Assembly (NCBI GenBank): GCA_964455525.1
Contig: CAYVWR010000005.1
Span: 186,001 to 250,000 of the forward strand
Origin: JAFDZV01 sp964455525
Lineage (GTDB): Bacteria > Bacteroidota > Ignavibacteria > OLB7
DNA length: 64,000 bases
Reading direction: 5' to 3'
Positions 35,311 to 44,008 of the stretch are shown here, piece after piece. The position numbers and the translations under genes were made by a program. How positions within the stretch are numbered: the first letter of the stretch is position 1; each line of letters starts with the position of its first letter. A model generated the notes under the pieces. The model made no database searches. It was not told where the DNA came from and saw only the letters and a program-made list of their open reading frames with translations.

Positions 35311-36201
35311 TCAGTGTAGAAGAAGCTCCTGCTCCTGAAGCCAGCGCCTGGCGACCTTGCGGGGATCGCGGTGGTTGATATCGACATCGGCATTGAGCCG
35401 CCGGATGGCCTCATCGTCGAGATGCCGGTTCAGGTTCTCCAGAACGGTGCGAACGCCGGGCTTCCGCTTCAACAGCTCCTCCCGTACCACCGCTGCCGGG
35501 TTGTAGGCGGGAAAAAATGCCCGGTCGTCCTTCAGTGCCAGCAGTGCAAACGCCGGAATCCGTCCGTCGGTTGAGTATCCCATCCCCACCTCGACCTCTC
35601 CCCCGATCAATGCTTTGTAGGCCAGCCCGGCATCAAGCTTGATGATGTTTCGCTCGGGAAACCCATAGTGCCTGAGCAATGCCCGTATACCGTCCGGCCT
35701 CTCGTAGAACTCGGCATCGACCGCGATGCGCAGCTCCTTCCCTGCATTGACCGCCGAGGCGAGATCGGAAAGGCTTGCAATGCCCAGGCGCTTCGCGGTG
35801 GAATCGCGCATCAGCAGCGCATAGGTGTCGTTGAAGGGGATCGGCTCCAGCCAGACGAGACCATGCTCCTGTGCGTCGTGCCTGCGCACCGCATCCAGGA
35901 CACGTGCCGAGTCGGTCATGACCTCCTGGTCCTTCCCTCCGGCATAGATGGTGTAGGCGGTGCCGGTGTATTCATAATACAGATCCACCTGACCGGTCTC
36001 CAAGGCTCCTCGCATTGCCGCTGTTGCAAGCCCGAATTGCTCCTCGACGTCGTATCCGGCATCCTCCAGAACAAGCACGGCCAGATGCCCGAGCAGATAA
36101 CCCTCGGTAAAGGCCTTTGCGCCAACGACAATGGTCTGGCGACGATCGCAGGAGAGCAGGAGGAGCAGCACCGAGAGCAGAGGAAACACCGATCGTCTCA
36201 T
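35311..36201 (-). CDS. Osmoprotectant (glycine betaine/choline-type) ABC transporter substrate-binding lipoprotein
   Basis: A 296-residue binding protein of the OpuAC/OsmF type. A short signal ends at a probable lipobox LLSC (Cys about 18), so it is anchored in the membrane. The family pattern VGAKAFTEGYLLGHL follows, then DLYYEYTGTAY and the second lobe with GYSTDGRIPAFAL. It delivers compatible solutes to the importer encoded at 37232-39506. It is separated from those genes by an oppositely oriented hydrolase. The start is at ATG 36201; the longer open frame upstream lies opposite the hydrolase leader. Confidence 0.88.
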   Translation of the reverse strand: MRRSVFPLLSVLLLLLSCDRRQTIVVGAKAFTEGYLLGHLAVLVLEDAGYDVEEQFGLATAAMRGALETGQVDLYYEYTGTAYTIYAGGKDQEVMTDSARVLDAVRRHDAQEHGLVWLEPIPFNDTYALLMRDSTAKRLGIASLSDLASAVNAGKELRIAVDAEFYERPDGIRALLRHYGFPERNIIKLDAGLAYKALIGGEVEVGMGYSTDGRIPAFALLALKDDRAFFPAYNPAAVVREELLKRKPGVRTVLENLNRHLDDEAIRRLNADVDINHRDPRKVARRWLQEQELLLH

Positions 36202-36349
36202 GGGCGTGTGGAGTCTGGATGAATGGAGCATCGCGGGAACTCTCCGCGAAGCGACCGTTATGGATTGTGTTTTTCCCCTGGCTGGCGTAGAGTGGGCCTG
36301 GTTGCCTTCGGCTGATGCGCACCATGGAGACAAGGAGGATGCCTGGCTT

Positions 36350-37225
36350 ATGAGACAACACGGAAAGCTTTGGGCCAGAGTGCTCGCCGTTATGCTTGGG
36401 ATGTTCATCGGATGTTCGATGCTTGCCGCCATGCTCTTTACGTCCACCTCTCCAGCGGACGTAGGGCCGGTGGCCGACCTCTCCTTTGTTGCCTGCGATG
36501 TGGCATTTCGCACCTCCGATAGCGTAACCATTCGGGGCTGGTATGCGCCCGGCTCTGCCGATTCCGGCGTGGTGATCCTGCTGCACGGCTATCGTGGCAA
36601 CCGCACCCACATGATCCCGCGTGCTGCGATGCTTCGTACGGCCGGTTACGGCGTTCTTCTGTACGATGCCCGTGGATGTGGTACGAGCGAGGGGGGGATC
36701 GTCTCGATGGGCTATCATGAGACCGAGGACCTTCTGGCCGCCGTCCGCTTCCTTCGCAACGAGGGGGTGCAGCGTATTGCCTGCATCGGTGTGTCGCAGG
36801 GCGGCGCCACGATCGCACTCGCCGCCGGACGTCTGGCTGGCGTGCGCGGCGCGGTCTGCGAGAGCACCTATGATGATCTCGATCGCGCTCTGGAGCGCCG
36901 CTTCCGTCACTATGCATGCGTTCCTGCGGCTTTCGCCGCCGTGCTGATACGCCCTATCGGCGAATGGCGGCTGGGATGCCCCCTATCGGCGATCGCTCCC
37001 GCCGATAGTATCGGCAGGCTTGGCATGCCGCTGCTTGTTATCAGCGGGGACCACGATACCCGCGTCCAGAGCGCCGACACCCGGCGCCTGTTCGATAGCG
37101 CGCACACGCCCAAGGATCTGTGGTTTGTTGCCGGTGCCGATCACGAAGATCTGTATGGCTTTGCCCCTCGGGAATACCGGCATCGTATACTCGAATTCCT
37201 GGCCGGTTGTCTGGGGCCTGAGTGA
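36350..37225 (+). CDS. Membrane-anchored alpha/beta hydrolase
   Basis: A 291-residue serine hydrolase. An N-terminal hydrophobic helix (about 9-32) suggests a membrane anchor. The hydrolase domain has LLHGYRGNRT (oxyanion region), the nucleophile elbow GVSQGG, an acidic residue in SGDHDTR and the catalytic His in GADHEDL. It resembles the BAAT/abhydrolase proteins often annotated as family S9 or DUF-type esterases; the substrate is unknown. AAGGAGG stands 11 bases before ATG 36350. The gene sits, in the opposite direction, between the osmoprotectant permease and binding-protein genes, and ends six bases from the permease stop. Confidence 0.82.
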   Translation: MRQHGKLWARVLAVMLGMFIGCSMLAAMLFTSTSPADVGPVADLSFVACDVAFRTSDSVTIRGWYAPGSADSGVVILLHGYRGNRTHMIPRAAMLRTAGYGVLLYDARGCGTSEGGIVSMGYHETEDLLAAVRFLRNEGVQRIACIGVSQGGATIALAAGRLAGVRGAVCESTYDDLDRALERRFRHYACVPAAFAAVLIRPIGEWRLGCPLSAIAPADSIGRLGMPLLVISGDHDTRVQSADTRRLFDSAHTPKDLWFVAGADHEDLYGFAPREYRHRILEFLAGCLGPE

Positions 37226-37231
37226 TGCCAC

Positions 37232-37870
37232 CTATGCATCGGCCCTGGCCAGGCGCCGTTCAAGCCGCCCGAATGCCCAGTCCGCACTCAGTGCCAATGC
37301 TGCTGCGGGAACTGCGCCTGCCAGCATTGCTTCCGGTTTGAACAATGCGATGCCGGTGAAGATGAAATCACCAAGTCCTCCGGCACCTATCAGATAAGCG
37401 AGCGTCCCTGCCGATATCGCCACGGTTGTTGCAGTGCGGATGCCCCCAACGATCATCGGGGCTGCAAGCGGCAGCTCGACATGGCGGAGGATCTGGATGC
37501 GTGTCATTCCAAGACCCCGTGCGGCATCTACCGTGCCTTCGGGAACGGCGCGTATCCCTGCATAGGTGTTGCGCGCAATCGGGAGGATGGCATACAGGAA
37601 CAGGGCGATGATCGCCGGAAGTGCGCCGATGCCGATCAGCCCTACCGAGAGCGCAAGAATGGCAAGCGAAGGGATGGTCTGGCCCAGCCCGAGCAGGTAG
37701 AAGATAGCCCCATGCCCCTTGTTCGTTGAGCTGCCGGCCAGCATAAGCCCGGCCAGACCGCCGACAAGCGTGGCAAGGATCATTGCGGCGCCCACGATTG
37801 TCACGTGCTCCAGCAATCGGGCTGCGATGGCACCGGCATTCTGGGTGAAATACGAGAGCAGCTCGTTCAT
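37232..37870 (-). CDS. Osmoprotectant ABC transporter permease (second)
   Basis: A 212-residue inner-membrane permease of the OpuCB/OpuCD type with about five to six membrane helices. The EAA-like cytoplasmic loop (GTVDAARGLGMTRIQIL) is present, and LAYLIGAGGLGDFIF is typical of the family. It overlaps the upstream permease gene by four bases, so the two probably form a heterodimeric channel. It is the last gene of the three-gene operon. Confidence 0.9.
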   Translation of the reverse strand: MNELLSYFTQNAGAIAARLLEHVTIVGAAMILATLVGGLAGLMLAGSSTNKGHGAIFYLLGLGQTIPSLAILALSVGLIGIGALPAIIALFLYAILPIARNTYAGIRAVPEGTVDAARGLGMTRIQILRHVELPLAAPMIVGGIRTATTVAISAGTLAYLIGAGGLGDFIFTGIALFKPEAMLAGAVPAAALALSADWAFGRLERRLARADA

Positions 37871-38535
37871 GGCTGCTCCTCCCTTCGGATGCGAAGGCCC
37901 TTCGGCGTCACCAGCCGCTCGGCCAGCTCCAGCAGCAGCTCCACGATCAATGCCAACATCGCCACGCCGATCGCTCCAGCCAGCGTCATCGTATCCCAGG
38001 TGGTTGCAATGCCACGTGCTATAAAGATCCCCAGGCCTCCGGCGCCGATGTAGGCCGCAATTGCGGCAACACCGATGCTGAGCGTGGCCGCGGTTCGTAT
38101 CCCGGCGATGATCTGTGGGGCCGCTATCGGCAGGGCTACCCGGAGCAGAATCTGCTTCTCGGTCATCCCGGTTCCGCGTGCGGCGTCGAGCGTGCCTGCG
38201 GCAACCCCCCGAAGCGCAATGGATGTGTTCCTGATGATTGGAAGCTGGGCATAGAGCACAAGCGCTATCGTGGCCGGAACTGCTCCGATGCCACGGTTCG
38301 CCAGGGAAAGGATCGGTATCATAAGGCCGAACAGCGCAATGCTCGGAATCGTCTGAACGATGTTGGCAAGGGCCAGGACCGGTCGTGCGATCCGTTTGCT
38401 GCGTGCCGCCCCGATGCCGAGCGGGACCGCCGTTGCAATCGCAAGCAGCAGCGCAATGCCTACCAGCCGCAGATGCTCGCCGAGCGCCAGAAGAAGGCTT
38501 GTATCGTATTCACGGATGAACTCCATCAGGCTCAT
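37867..38535 (-). CDS. Osmoprotectant ABC transporter permease (first)
   Basis: A 222-residue permease paralogous to the next gene. It has the EAA-like loop (GTLDAARGTGMTEKQIL) and AAYIGAGGLGIFIARG near its end. The start ATG overlaps the stop of the ATPase gene (ATGA at 38535-38532), a sign of translational coupling. Upstream in-frame codons lie inside the ATPase gene, so ATG 38535 is preferred. Confidence 0.9.
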   Translation of the reverse strand: MSLMEFIREYDTSLLLALGEHLRLVGIALLLAIATAVPLGIGAARSKRIARPVLALANIVQTIPSIALFGLMIPILSLANRGIGAVPATIALVLYAQLPIIRNTSIALRGVAAGTLDAARGTGMTEKQILLRVALPIAAPQIIAGIRTAATLSIGVAAIAAYIGAGGLGIFIARGIATTWDTMTLAGAIGVAMLALIVELLLELAERLVTPKGLRIRREEQP

Positions 38536-39506
38536 TCCATGTTCTCCTCGGCCAGCGATAGCGCTATGCGTTGCTGGATGGAACGCAGCGTAAGGGCGCC
38601 GAGCGTTATGCTGGCCGCTGTGCCATCGGTTGTTGTGACACAAATGCTCTCCTCCCCGCTGGCCAGAAGCGCGAGCAGCGCCTCGTGCAGAGGCGCATCG
38701 GCCGCAATGGAGCTTTGAGTGGATGGTGGGGGAGCATCGGGATCGAGCGCGGCGTCTGCTCGTATCGCGTCAAGCAGCAGGGTGCGCCTGCTGGCCCCGA
38801 AGAACTGCGCAACAAACTCGGATGCCGGTCGCGCCAGAAGGTCCGCTGGAGAGCCTTCCTGCTCTATGCGCCCGGCGCGCATAAGCACAAGACGATCGGC
38901 CAGATGAAGAGCCTCCCGGATATCATGCGAGACGAAGAGGATGGTCTTGCGAAGCCGACGCTGCAACTCCAGGAATTCATCCTGGATCGCTGTGCGGTTG
39001 ATCGGGTCGATGGCGCCGAACGGCTCATCCATCAGAAGCAGAGGCGGATCGGCTGCCAGAGCACGTGCCACACCAACGCGCTGAGCCTCCCCACCGGAAA
39101 GTTGTGCGGGATAGCGATTTCGGTACCGTCCGGGATCAAGCTTCACCAGCGCCAGCATCTCATCGACCCGTTCGGCAATCGCTCCTTTCGGCAGGCCGAG
39201 AAGCGTGGGTGTGATGGCGATATTCTCCGCTACCGTTCTATGCGGGAACAGGCCAACGCTCTGAATCGCATACCCGATGCTCCTGCGTAGCATGACCGGG
39301 TTCTCCCGGCTGATATCACGGCCGTTCACCAGAATGCGGCCGGATGATGGCTCCACCAGCCGGTTTACCATCCGAAGAAGCGTTGTCTTGCCGCAACCGC
39401 TTGGCCCAAGCAGGACGCACAGCTCCCCCTGGTGAACCTGGAGCGAGATGCTATCAACAGCGGCGGTGGTGCCGTACTGTTTATGTGCGTCGATAAATTC
39501 GATCAT
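38532..39506 (-). CDS. Osmoprotectant ABC transporter ATP-binding protein
   Basis: A 324-residue ATPase of the OpuCA/ProV group. Walker A GPSGCGKT lies at 34-41, the signature LSGGEAQRV near 135, Walker B LLLMDEPFGAIDP and the switch His in FVSHDIREAL. The C-terminal extension (about 240-324) is short and could be a single or degenerate CBS-like regulatory element, where full OpuCA proteins carry a pair. It leads the operon with the two permease genes. Confidence 0.92.
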   Translation of the reverse strand: MIEFIDAHKQYGTTAAVDSISLQVHQGELCVLLGPSGCGKTTLLRMVNRLVEPSSGRILVNGRDISRENPVMLRRSIGYAIQSVGLFPHRTVAENIAITPTLLGLPKGAIAERVDEMLALVKLDPGRYRNRYPAQLSGGEAQRVGVARALAADPPLLLMDEPFGAIDPINRTAIQDEFLELQRRLRKTILFVSHDIREALHLADRLVLMRAGRIEQEGSPADLLARPASEFVAQFFGASRRTLLLDAIRADAALDPDAPPPSTQSSIAADAPLHEALLALLASGEESICVTTTDGTAASITLGALTLRSIQQRIALSLAEENME

Positions 39507-39744
39507 GCGTCGAGCAGTTCGTGGGCAGAGAAAATAGGGAGATCATGGGGATCATGAACGCTCCGATTTCGGTTCGCGGTGACCGCAGCCCTCTGCGTTG
39601 TACGTTGGTGGGTTGACGTCCTGGAATGCCTGTACTGGTTGCCACCATTCGATTTATACAGGCTCCTTTGGTAAACTTGTGCCCTCTATCGCTCCGATGC
39701 CCTTTATCGGCGCGTTCCAGTATCAATAAACCAGCAGAGAGCAG

Positions 39745-40071
39745 ATGATCTATCATATCGCACTTCCCGAGCAGTGGGAGGCCGCACGTCTCTCCGGCGA
39801 ATATATCGCCGACTCGCTTGCAACCGAAGGCTTTATCCATTGTTCGACGGAGGATCAGGTGGAACGGAGCCTGAATCGCTTCTTCTGCGGACGCGATGCC
39901 GTGCTGCTGCTGGCGATCGATGCCGAGCGGCTCACGAGCGGGCTGAAGTATGAGCCTGCCCACGGTGAGGACTTTCCCCACATCTATGGCCCCTTGAACC
40001 TCGACGCGGTTTCGGCCGTTGAGCTGGTTTGTCCCGATGCGTCGGGAATATTTCATTATCCGATCTCGTAA
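39745..40071 (+). CDS. DUF952 family protein
   Basis: A 108-residue protein of the DUF952 family. It has the opening MIYHIA, the HCSTEDQV strand-turn and FPHIYGPLNLDAV near the C terminus. No biochemical function is established for the family. It lies 51 bases ahead of ddl on the same strand and may share a promoter with it. The 238-base gap to its left holds no gene I can support. Confidence 0.85.
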   Translation: MIYHIALPEQWEAARLSGEYIADSLATEGFIHCSTEDQVERSLNRFFCGRDAVLLLAIDAERLTSGLKYEPAHGEDFPHIYGPLNLDAVSAVELVCPDASGIFHYPIS

Positions 40072-40122
40072 TGCCGATCCGGCCTGTTCGGCTGGAGGTT
40101 CCATCATATCAAGGTACAGGAG

Positions 40123-41262
40123 ATGAGTGTCGGGAAGATTCGTATTGCAGTGCTCTATGGCGGCCGTTCCGGGGAGCACGAGATTTCATTGCAGTCGGCG
40201 GCATCCGTGATCCGGCATCTCAACCCGGATCGTTTCGATATCATTCCGATCGGCATCGACAAGGAGGGCGGATGGCATCGGAACGATCTGGGCATGATGG
40301 CCGGGAGCGACCTGAAAAGCCTGCCGGTTTTCAGTGAGTCGCCCGCTGTTGTGCTTCCACCCTATGCCGGGGGGGACGCAACTGCATTGATGCCGCTTGC
40401 GGCACAGGGGCGCCCGGAGAATATCGATGTGATATTCCCTGTGATGCATGGGCCGTTGTGCGAGGATGGGTCGATCCAGGGATTGTGCGAGCTTGCCGAT
40501 GTCCCCTATGTAGGGGCTGGAGTGCTTGCCTCGGCGGTGGGCATGGACAAGGATGTTGCCAAGCGCCTGGCTGCCGCCGCCGGGATTCCGATCGTGCCGT
40601 ATCTGGCGCTGAAGATCGATCGCTGGGAACAGGAGCGTGCCACTGGTGCGGAACGGCTGAAAGAAAGGATAGCCGCAACTCTGGGGTATCCGGTCTTTGT
40701 GAAACCCTCGAACATGGGGTCGAGCGTGGGGGTGCACAAGGTGCGATCGGAGACGGAGCTTGGCGCGGCGCTCGATGATGCCTTCCGGTTCGATCTGAAG
40801 GTGCTGGTGGAGCGTGGGATCAATGCGCGAGAGATCGAACTTTCGGTGCTGGAGAACCAGGGGCACTCCGATGATCCGCTTGTCAGCGTTCCGGGGGAGA
40901 TTGCGCCATCGCACGAGTTTTACTCGTACGAGGCCAAATATCTCGATCACGATGGCGCGGCGCTCCTGATCCCGGCCGGGCTTACCGGGGCGGAGAGTGC
41001 GCGCAGTCGGCAGATGGCTCGCGATATCTTTGTCGCGCTGGAGTGCGAGGGGATGGCTCGTGTCGATCTCTTCCTCGATAGAGGGACCGGAGCGTTCTAT
41101 TTCAACGAGGTGAATACCATCCCCGGCTTCACTGCCATCAGCATGTATCCCAAGCTCTGGGAGGCGTCCGGGATATCCTACCAGGAATTGCTTGCACGGC
41201 TTGTCGATCTTGCAATCGCCCGGCATGCCAGAAAGCGTGCTCTGGTGCGGGAACAAGCCTGA
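40123..41262 (+). CDS. ddl: D-alanine--D-alanine ligase
   Basis: A 379-residue ATP-grasp ligase that joins two D-alanines for peptidoglycan precursor synthesis. The N-terminal lobe has VLYGGRSGEHEISL and FPVMHGPLCEDGSIQGLCE. The central ATP-grasp region has FVKPSNMGSSVGVHKV, and the C-terminal metal-binding part has RVDLFLD and FNEVNTIPGFT. Length and motifs agree with Ddl enzymes. The ATG has AAGG eight bases ahead. Confidence 0.96.
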   Translation: MSVGKIRIAVLYGGRSGEHEISLQSAASVIRHLNPDRFDIIPIGIDKEGGWHRNDLGMMAGSDLKSLPVFSESPAVVLPPYAGGDATALMPLAAQGRPENIDVIFPVMHGPLCEDGSIQGLCELADVPYVGAGVLASAVGMDKDVAKRLAAAAGIPIVPYLALKIDRWEQERATGAERLKERIAATLGYPVFVKPSNMGSSVGVHKVRSETELGAALDDAFRFDLKVLVERGINAREIELSVLENQGHSDDPLVSVPGEIAPSHEFYSYEAKYLDHDGAALLIPAGLTGAESARSRQMARDIFVALECEGMARVDLFLDRGTGAFYFNEVNTIPGFTAISMYPKLWEASGISYQELLARLVDLAIARHARKRALVREQA

Positions 41263-41457
41263 TAGCGATAAACATGCCCGGCAGGAGCCGGTGCCCATCC
41301 CTCCCCAAGTTGCCGATGCCAGGGGCCTGCGTGCTCGTACGGAATCCTGATACGTTTCCGTACTGCTTAACCATAGCCGAAACCGGTTCGGAGATACTAT
41401 CTTATAAACCCTTCAGGGGGAAGCTTGAGGAAGAGGGAACAACACGCATCGACGATC

Positions 41458-42747
41458 ATGTCTGACGAAACGGCTATGGAAATTATCGACAATAGGCTTG
41501 CAATCGGCGGACGCACGGCGCGCTCGCTTGTGGAGGAGTTCGGCAGCCCTCTCTATGTATATGATGCCGCGATTATTCGTCGCCAGCAGCAACGGCTGGC
41601 CCAGGCGTTCGGTGGCCTGAAACTGCGCCTTCTGTATGCCTGTAAAGCCAACAGCAACATGGCCGTGATCCGCTATATCCACAGCCTCGGCATCGGCATT
41701 GATGCCGTTTCGGCGCTTGAGGTGGAGCTTGCACGCCGATGCGGCGTTCCTCCCTCCGATATCCTCTATACGCCAAATTGCGTCGCCTTTTCTGAGATCG
41801 AGCAGGTGGTTGAACAGGGGGTGCTGGTCAACATTGATAATATCTCGGTGCTGGAGCAATTCGGGCAGAAATATGGCGCAACCCCATGTGCCATACGCTT
41901 GAATCCGCATATCCTGGCCGGGGGCAATGCCCATATCCAGACCGGGCATATCGACTCGAAGTTCGGCATCTCGATTCATCAGATGCGCCATATCCTTCGC
42001 ATCGTGAAGGCCTATGGGATGAAGATCACCGGCCTGCATATGCATACCGGATCGGATATCCTCGATGCCGAGACCTTCCTGACAGGGGCGGAGATCCTGT
42101 TCGATGCGGCGGCGGATTTCCCGGATCTTGAGTTCCTGGACTTCGGAAGCGGATTCAAGGTCCCCTACAAACCGGATGATGTCTCCACCGATGTGGAGGC
42201 GCTTGGCCGCAGGATGTCCGAGCGGTTCGCCGCGTTCTGCGCCGACTATGGTCGGGAACTTGCCCTGTGGTTCGAGCCAGGGAAATTCCTTGTCAGCGAA
42301 TCCGGCTGGCTCCTTACAACCGCTACGGTGCTGAAGCAGACGCCATCGTGCGTTTTTATCGGCACCGACTCCGGTCTCCATCACCTGATACGGCCAATGC
42401 TGTATGATGCTTATCATGGCATCATCAATGCCGACAGGGTGGAGGGGACCGAGAGGGTGTATACGGTGGTCGGCTGTATCTGCGAGACCGACACCTTTGG
42501 CGTGGACCGGAAATTGACCGAGACGCAGGAGGGGGATATCATTGCGCTGAAAAACGCCGGGGCCTACGGCTTTGTGATGTCGAGCAACTATAATCTGCGC
42601 CCCCGCCCAGCCGAGGTGCTTATGCTTGACGGCGATCCGTATCTGGTGCGACGGCGCGAAACGATCGACGATATCCTTGCAACGCAGCAAGGGCTTGCCG
42701 TTGGTGTGCCGACGCAGATCCCTGTTGGCCAGCCCTCCGGTCTGTAA
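41458..42747 (+). CDS. lysA: Diaminopimelate decarboxylase
   Basis: A PLP enzyme of about 429 residues (fold III) that makes lysine from meso-diaminopimelate. The PLP lysine is Lys63 in LYACKANSN. HMHTGSD and the FEPGKF and GAYGF segments line the cofactor and substrate sites, and CETDTFG holds the Cys/Asp of the dimer active site. The start is uncertain: TTG 41425 has a strong AGGGGG, ATG 41458 and ATG 41476 are closer to the family's usual N terminus. It is followed by trpS on the same strand. Confidence 0.93.
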   Translation: MSDETAMEIIDNRLAIGGRTARSLVEEFGSPLYVYDAAIIRRQQQRLAQAFGGLKLRLLYACKANSNMAVIRYIHSLGIGIDAVSALEVELARRCGVPPSDILYTPNCVAFSEIEQVVEQGVLVNIDNISVLEQFGQKYGATPCAIRLNPHILAGGNAHIQTGHIDSKFGISIHQMRHILRIVKAYGMKITGLHMHTGSDILDAETFLTGAEILFDAAADFPDLEFLDFGSGFKVPYKPDDVSTDVEALGRRMSERFAAFCADYGRELALWFEPGKFLVSESGWLLTTATVLKQTPSCVFIGTDSGLHHLIRPMLYDAYHGIINADRVEGTERVYTVVGCICETDTFGVDRKLTETQEGDIIALKNAGAYGFVMSSNYNLRPRPAEVLMLDGDPYLVRRRETIDDILATQQGLAVGVPTQIPVGQPSGL

Positions 42748-42786
42748 AGGCTCTGGATGGTCGGCGGGCTGTCTCCGGCCCTCCGG

Positions 42787-42798
42787 GCATATGCCCCG
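42787..42798. repeat. Palindrome between lysA and trpS
   Basis: GGGCATATGCCC is a perfect 12-base palindrome in the 82-base gap, followed on the + strand by a T-rich stretch (CGTTTCTTTCATTTC). It has no loop of its own, so it is a weak terminator at best; a protein-binding site is equally possible. Confidence 0.25.
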
Positions 42799-42829
42799 TT
42801 TCTTTCATTTCTTTTAATCGACATCTGTT

Positions 42830-43879
42830 ATGGAGCTTCACGAGCAACAGACGACCAGTGCGAGCGCCGGGGAATCTCCCCTCCGCCGTGTCTTCAGCGG
42901 CATCCAGCCGTCGGGTGAGTTTCACCTGGGCAACTATGTTGGTGCTGTGAAGAACTGGGTGAGGTTGCAGCAGAGCGACCGTGAGAATTTTTTCTGCGTG
43001 GTCGATCTGCACAGCCTAACCGTACCGCAGAACCCGGAGGAACTTCGTGCTCGTACCCGCTCGCTTACGGGTATCATGCTGGCGACCGGCATCGACCCGG
43101 AGAAGAGCACGATCTTTGTGCAGAGCCATGTTACTGCCCATGCGGAACTGTGCTGGCTGCTGAACTGCGTTACACCGCTCGGATGGCTTCACAAGATGAC
43201 CCAGTACAAGGATAAGTCCATGAAGCAGGAGTCGGTGCTGACCGGCCTGCTCGATTATCCAGTGCTTATGGCCGCGGACATCCTTCTCTACGATACCAAC
43301 GAGGTGCCGGTAGGAGAGGACCAGAAGCAGCATGTGGAGCTTGCCCGTAATATCGCCGAGCGGTTCAATCATCTCTATGGTCCTACGTTTGTGGTGCCGG
43401 AGCCGGTGATCGCAACGGTCGGCGCTCGTATCATGGGGCTTGATGATCCCACGACAAAGATGTCGAAGACCTACTCTCATATCAGAGGGCACGCGGTTCG
43501 TCTGCTCGACGAGCCTAGGGAGATAGAATATGCCTTCAAGCGTGCGGTGACCGATCCCGGAAGGGATATCAGGTTCTCCGATGATCCAGCGAAGGCCGGA
43601 GTGCACAATCTTCTGAGCATCTACAAGGTTATCACCGGAAAGAGCCAGGATGAGGTGGAGGGGGATTTTGCTGATGCACGTGGGTATGGCGATCTGAAAA
43701 AGCGTGTCGCCGAGGCGGTCATCGCCGAGTTTGCGCCGATTCGCGAGCGTTATCAGGAGTTGATGCGCGATCAGGGAGAGCTTGATCGCCTGCTGCAACG
43801 TGGGGCCGAGCGTGCTGCCTGCGTGGCCGATGCCAAGCTTCGCGAGGTCAAGAGCAAGATGGGGCTGGTTGTGCTGTAG
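42830..43879 (+). CDS. trpS: Tryptophanyl-tRNA synthetase
   Basis: A 349-residue class Ic synthetase. The HIGH-like motif is in GEFHLGNYVGA (about 25-35), the KMSKS motif is KMSKT near 206, and TPLGWLHKMTQYKDK and VPVGEDQKQHVELAR are typical TrpRS segments. Length is normal. It follows lysA and ends before a strong palindrome. Confidence 0.97.
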   Translation: MELHEQQTTSASAGESPLRRVFSGIQPSGEFHLGNYVGAVKNWVRLQQSDRENFFCVVDLHSLTVPQNPEELRARTRSLTGIMLATGIDPEKSTIFVQSHVTAHAELCWLLNCVTPLGWLHKMTQYKDKSMKQESVLTGLLDYPVLMAADILLYDTNEVPVGEDQKQHVELARNIAERFNHLYGPTFVVPEPVIATVGARIMGLDDPTTKMSKTYSHIRGHAVRLLDEPREIEYAFKRAVTDPGRDIRFSDDPAKAGVHNLLSIYKVITGKSQDEVEGDFADARGYGDLKKRVAEAVIAEFAPIRERYQELMRDQGELDRLLQRGAERAACVADAKLREVKSKMGLVVL

Positions 43880-43925
43880 TCCGCGGGGAAGCGCATCCCT
43901 TGTCTGCTTGCCAGCCCTGATTATG

Positions 43926-43962
43926 ACCACGGCCACCGTTCGTTACGAACGGTGGCCGTGGT
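43926..43962. repeat. 18-bp perfect inverted repeat between convergent genes
   Basis: ACCACGGCCACCGTTCGT and its exact reverse complement are separated by a single T, between the 3' ends of trpS and the S41 protease gene. The resulting hairpin is very strong but has only GTTTGG after it and no T-run on the other side. It probably ends both transcripts or blocks read-through, possibly with Rho. Confidence 0.6.
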
Positions 43963-44008
43963 GTTTGGTCGTCTCGGTTGTTGCCTGCGGACTCCGGTCG
44001 TGTGCCGG

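Noticed and set aside
36202..36531. N-terminal extension of the osmoprotectant binding protein in the same open frame
   Set aside because: The extension is opposite the hydrolase gene start, and ATG 36201 directly precedes a good lipoprotein signal.
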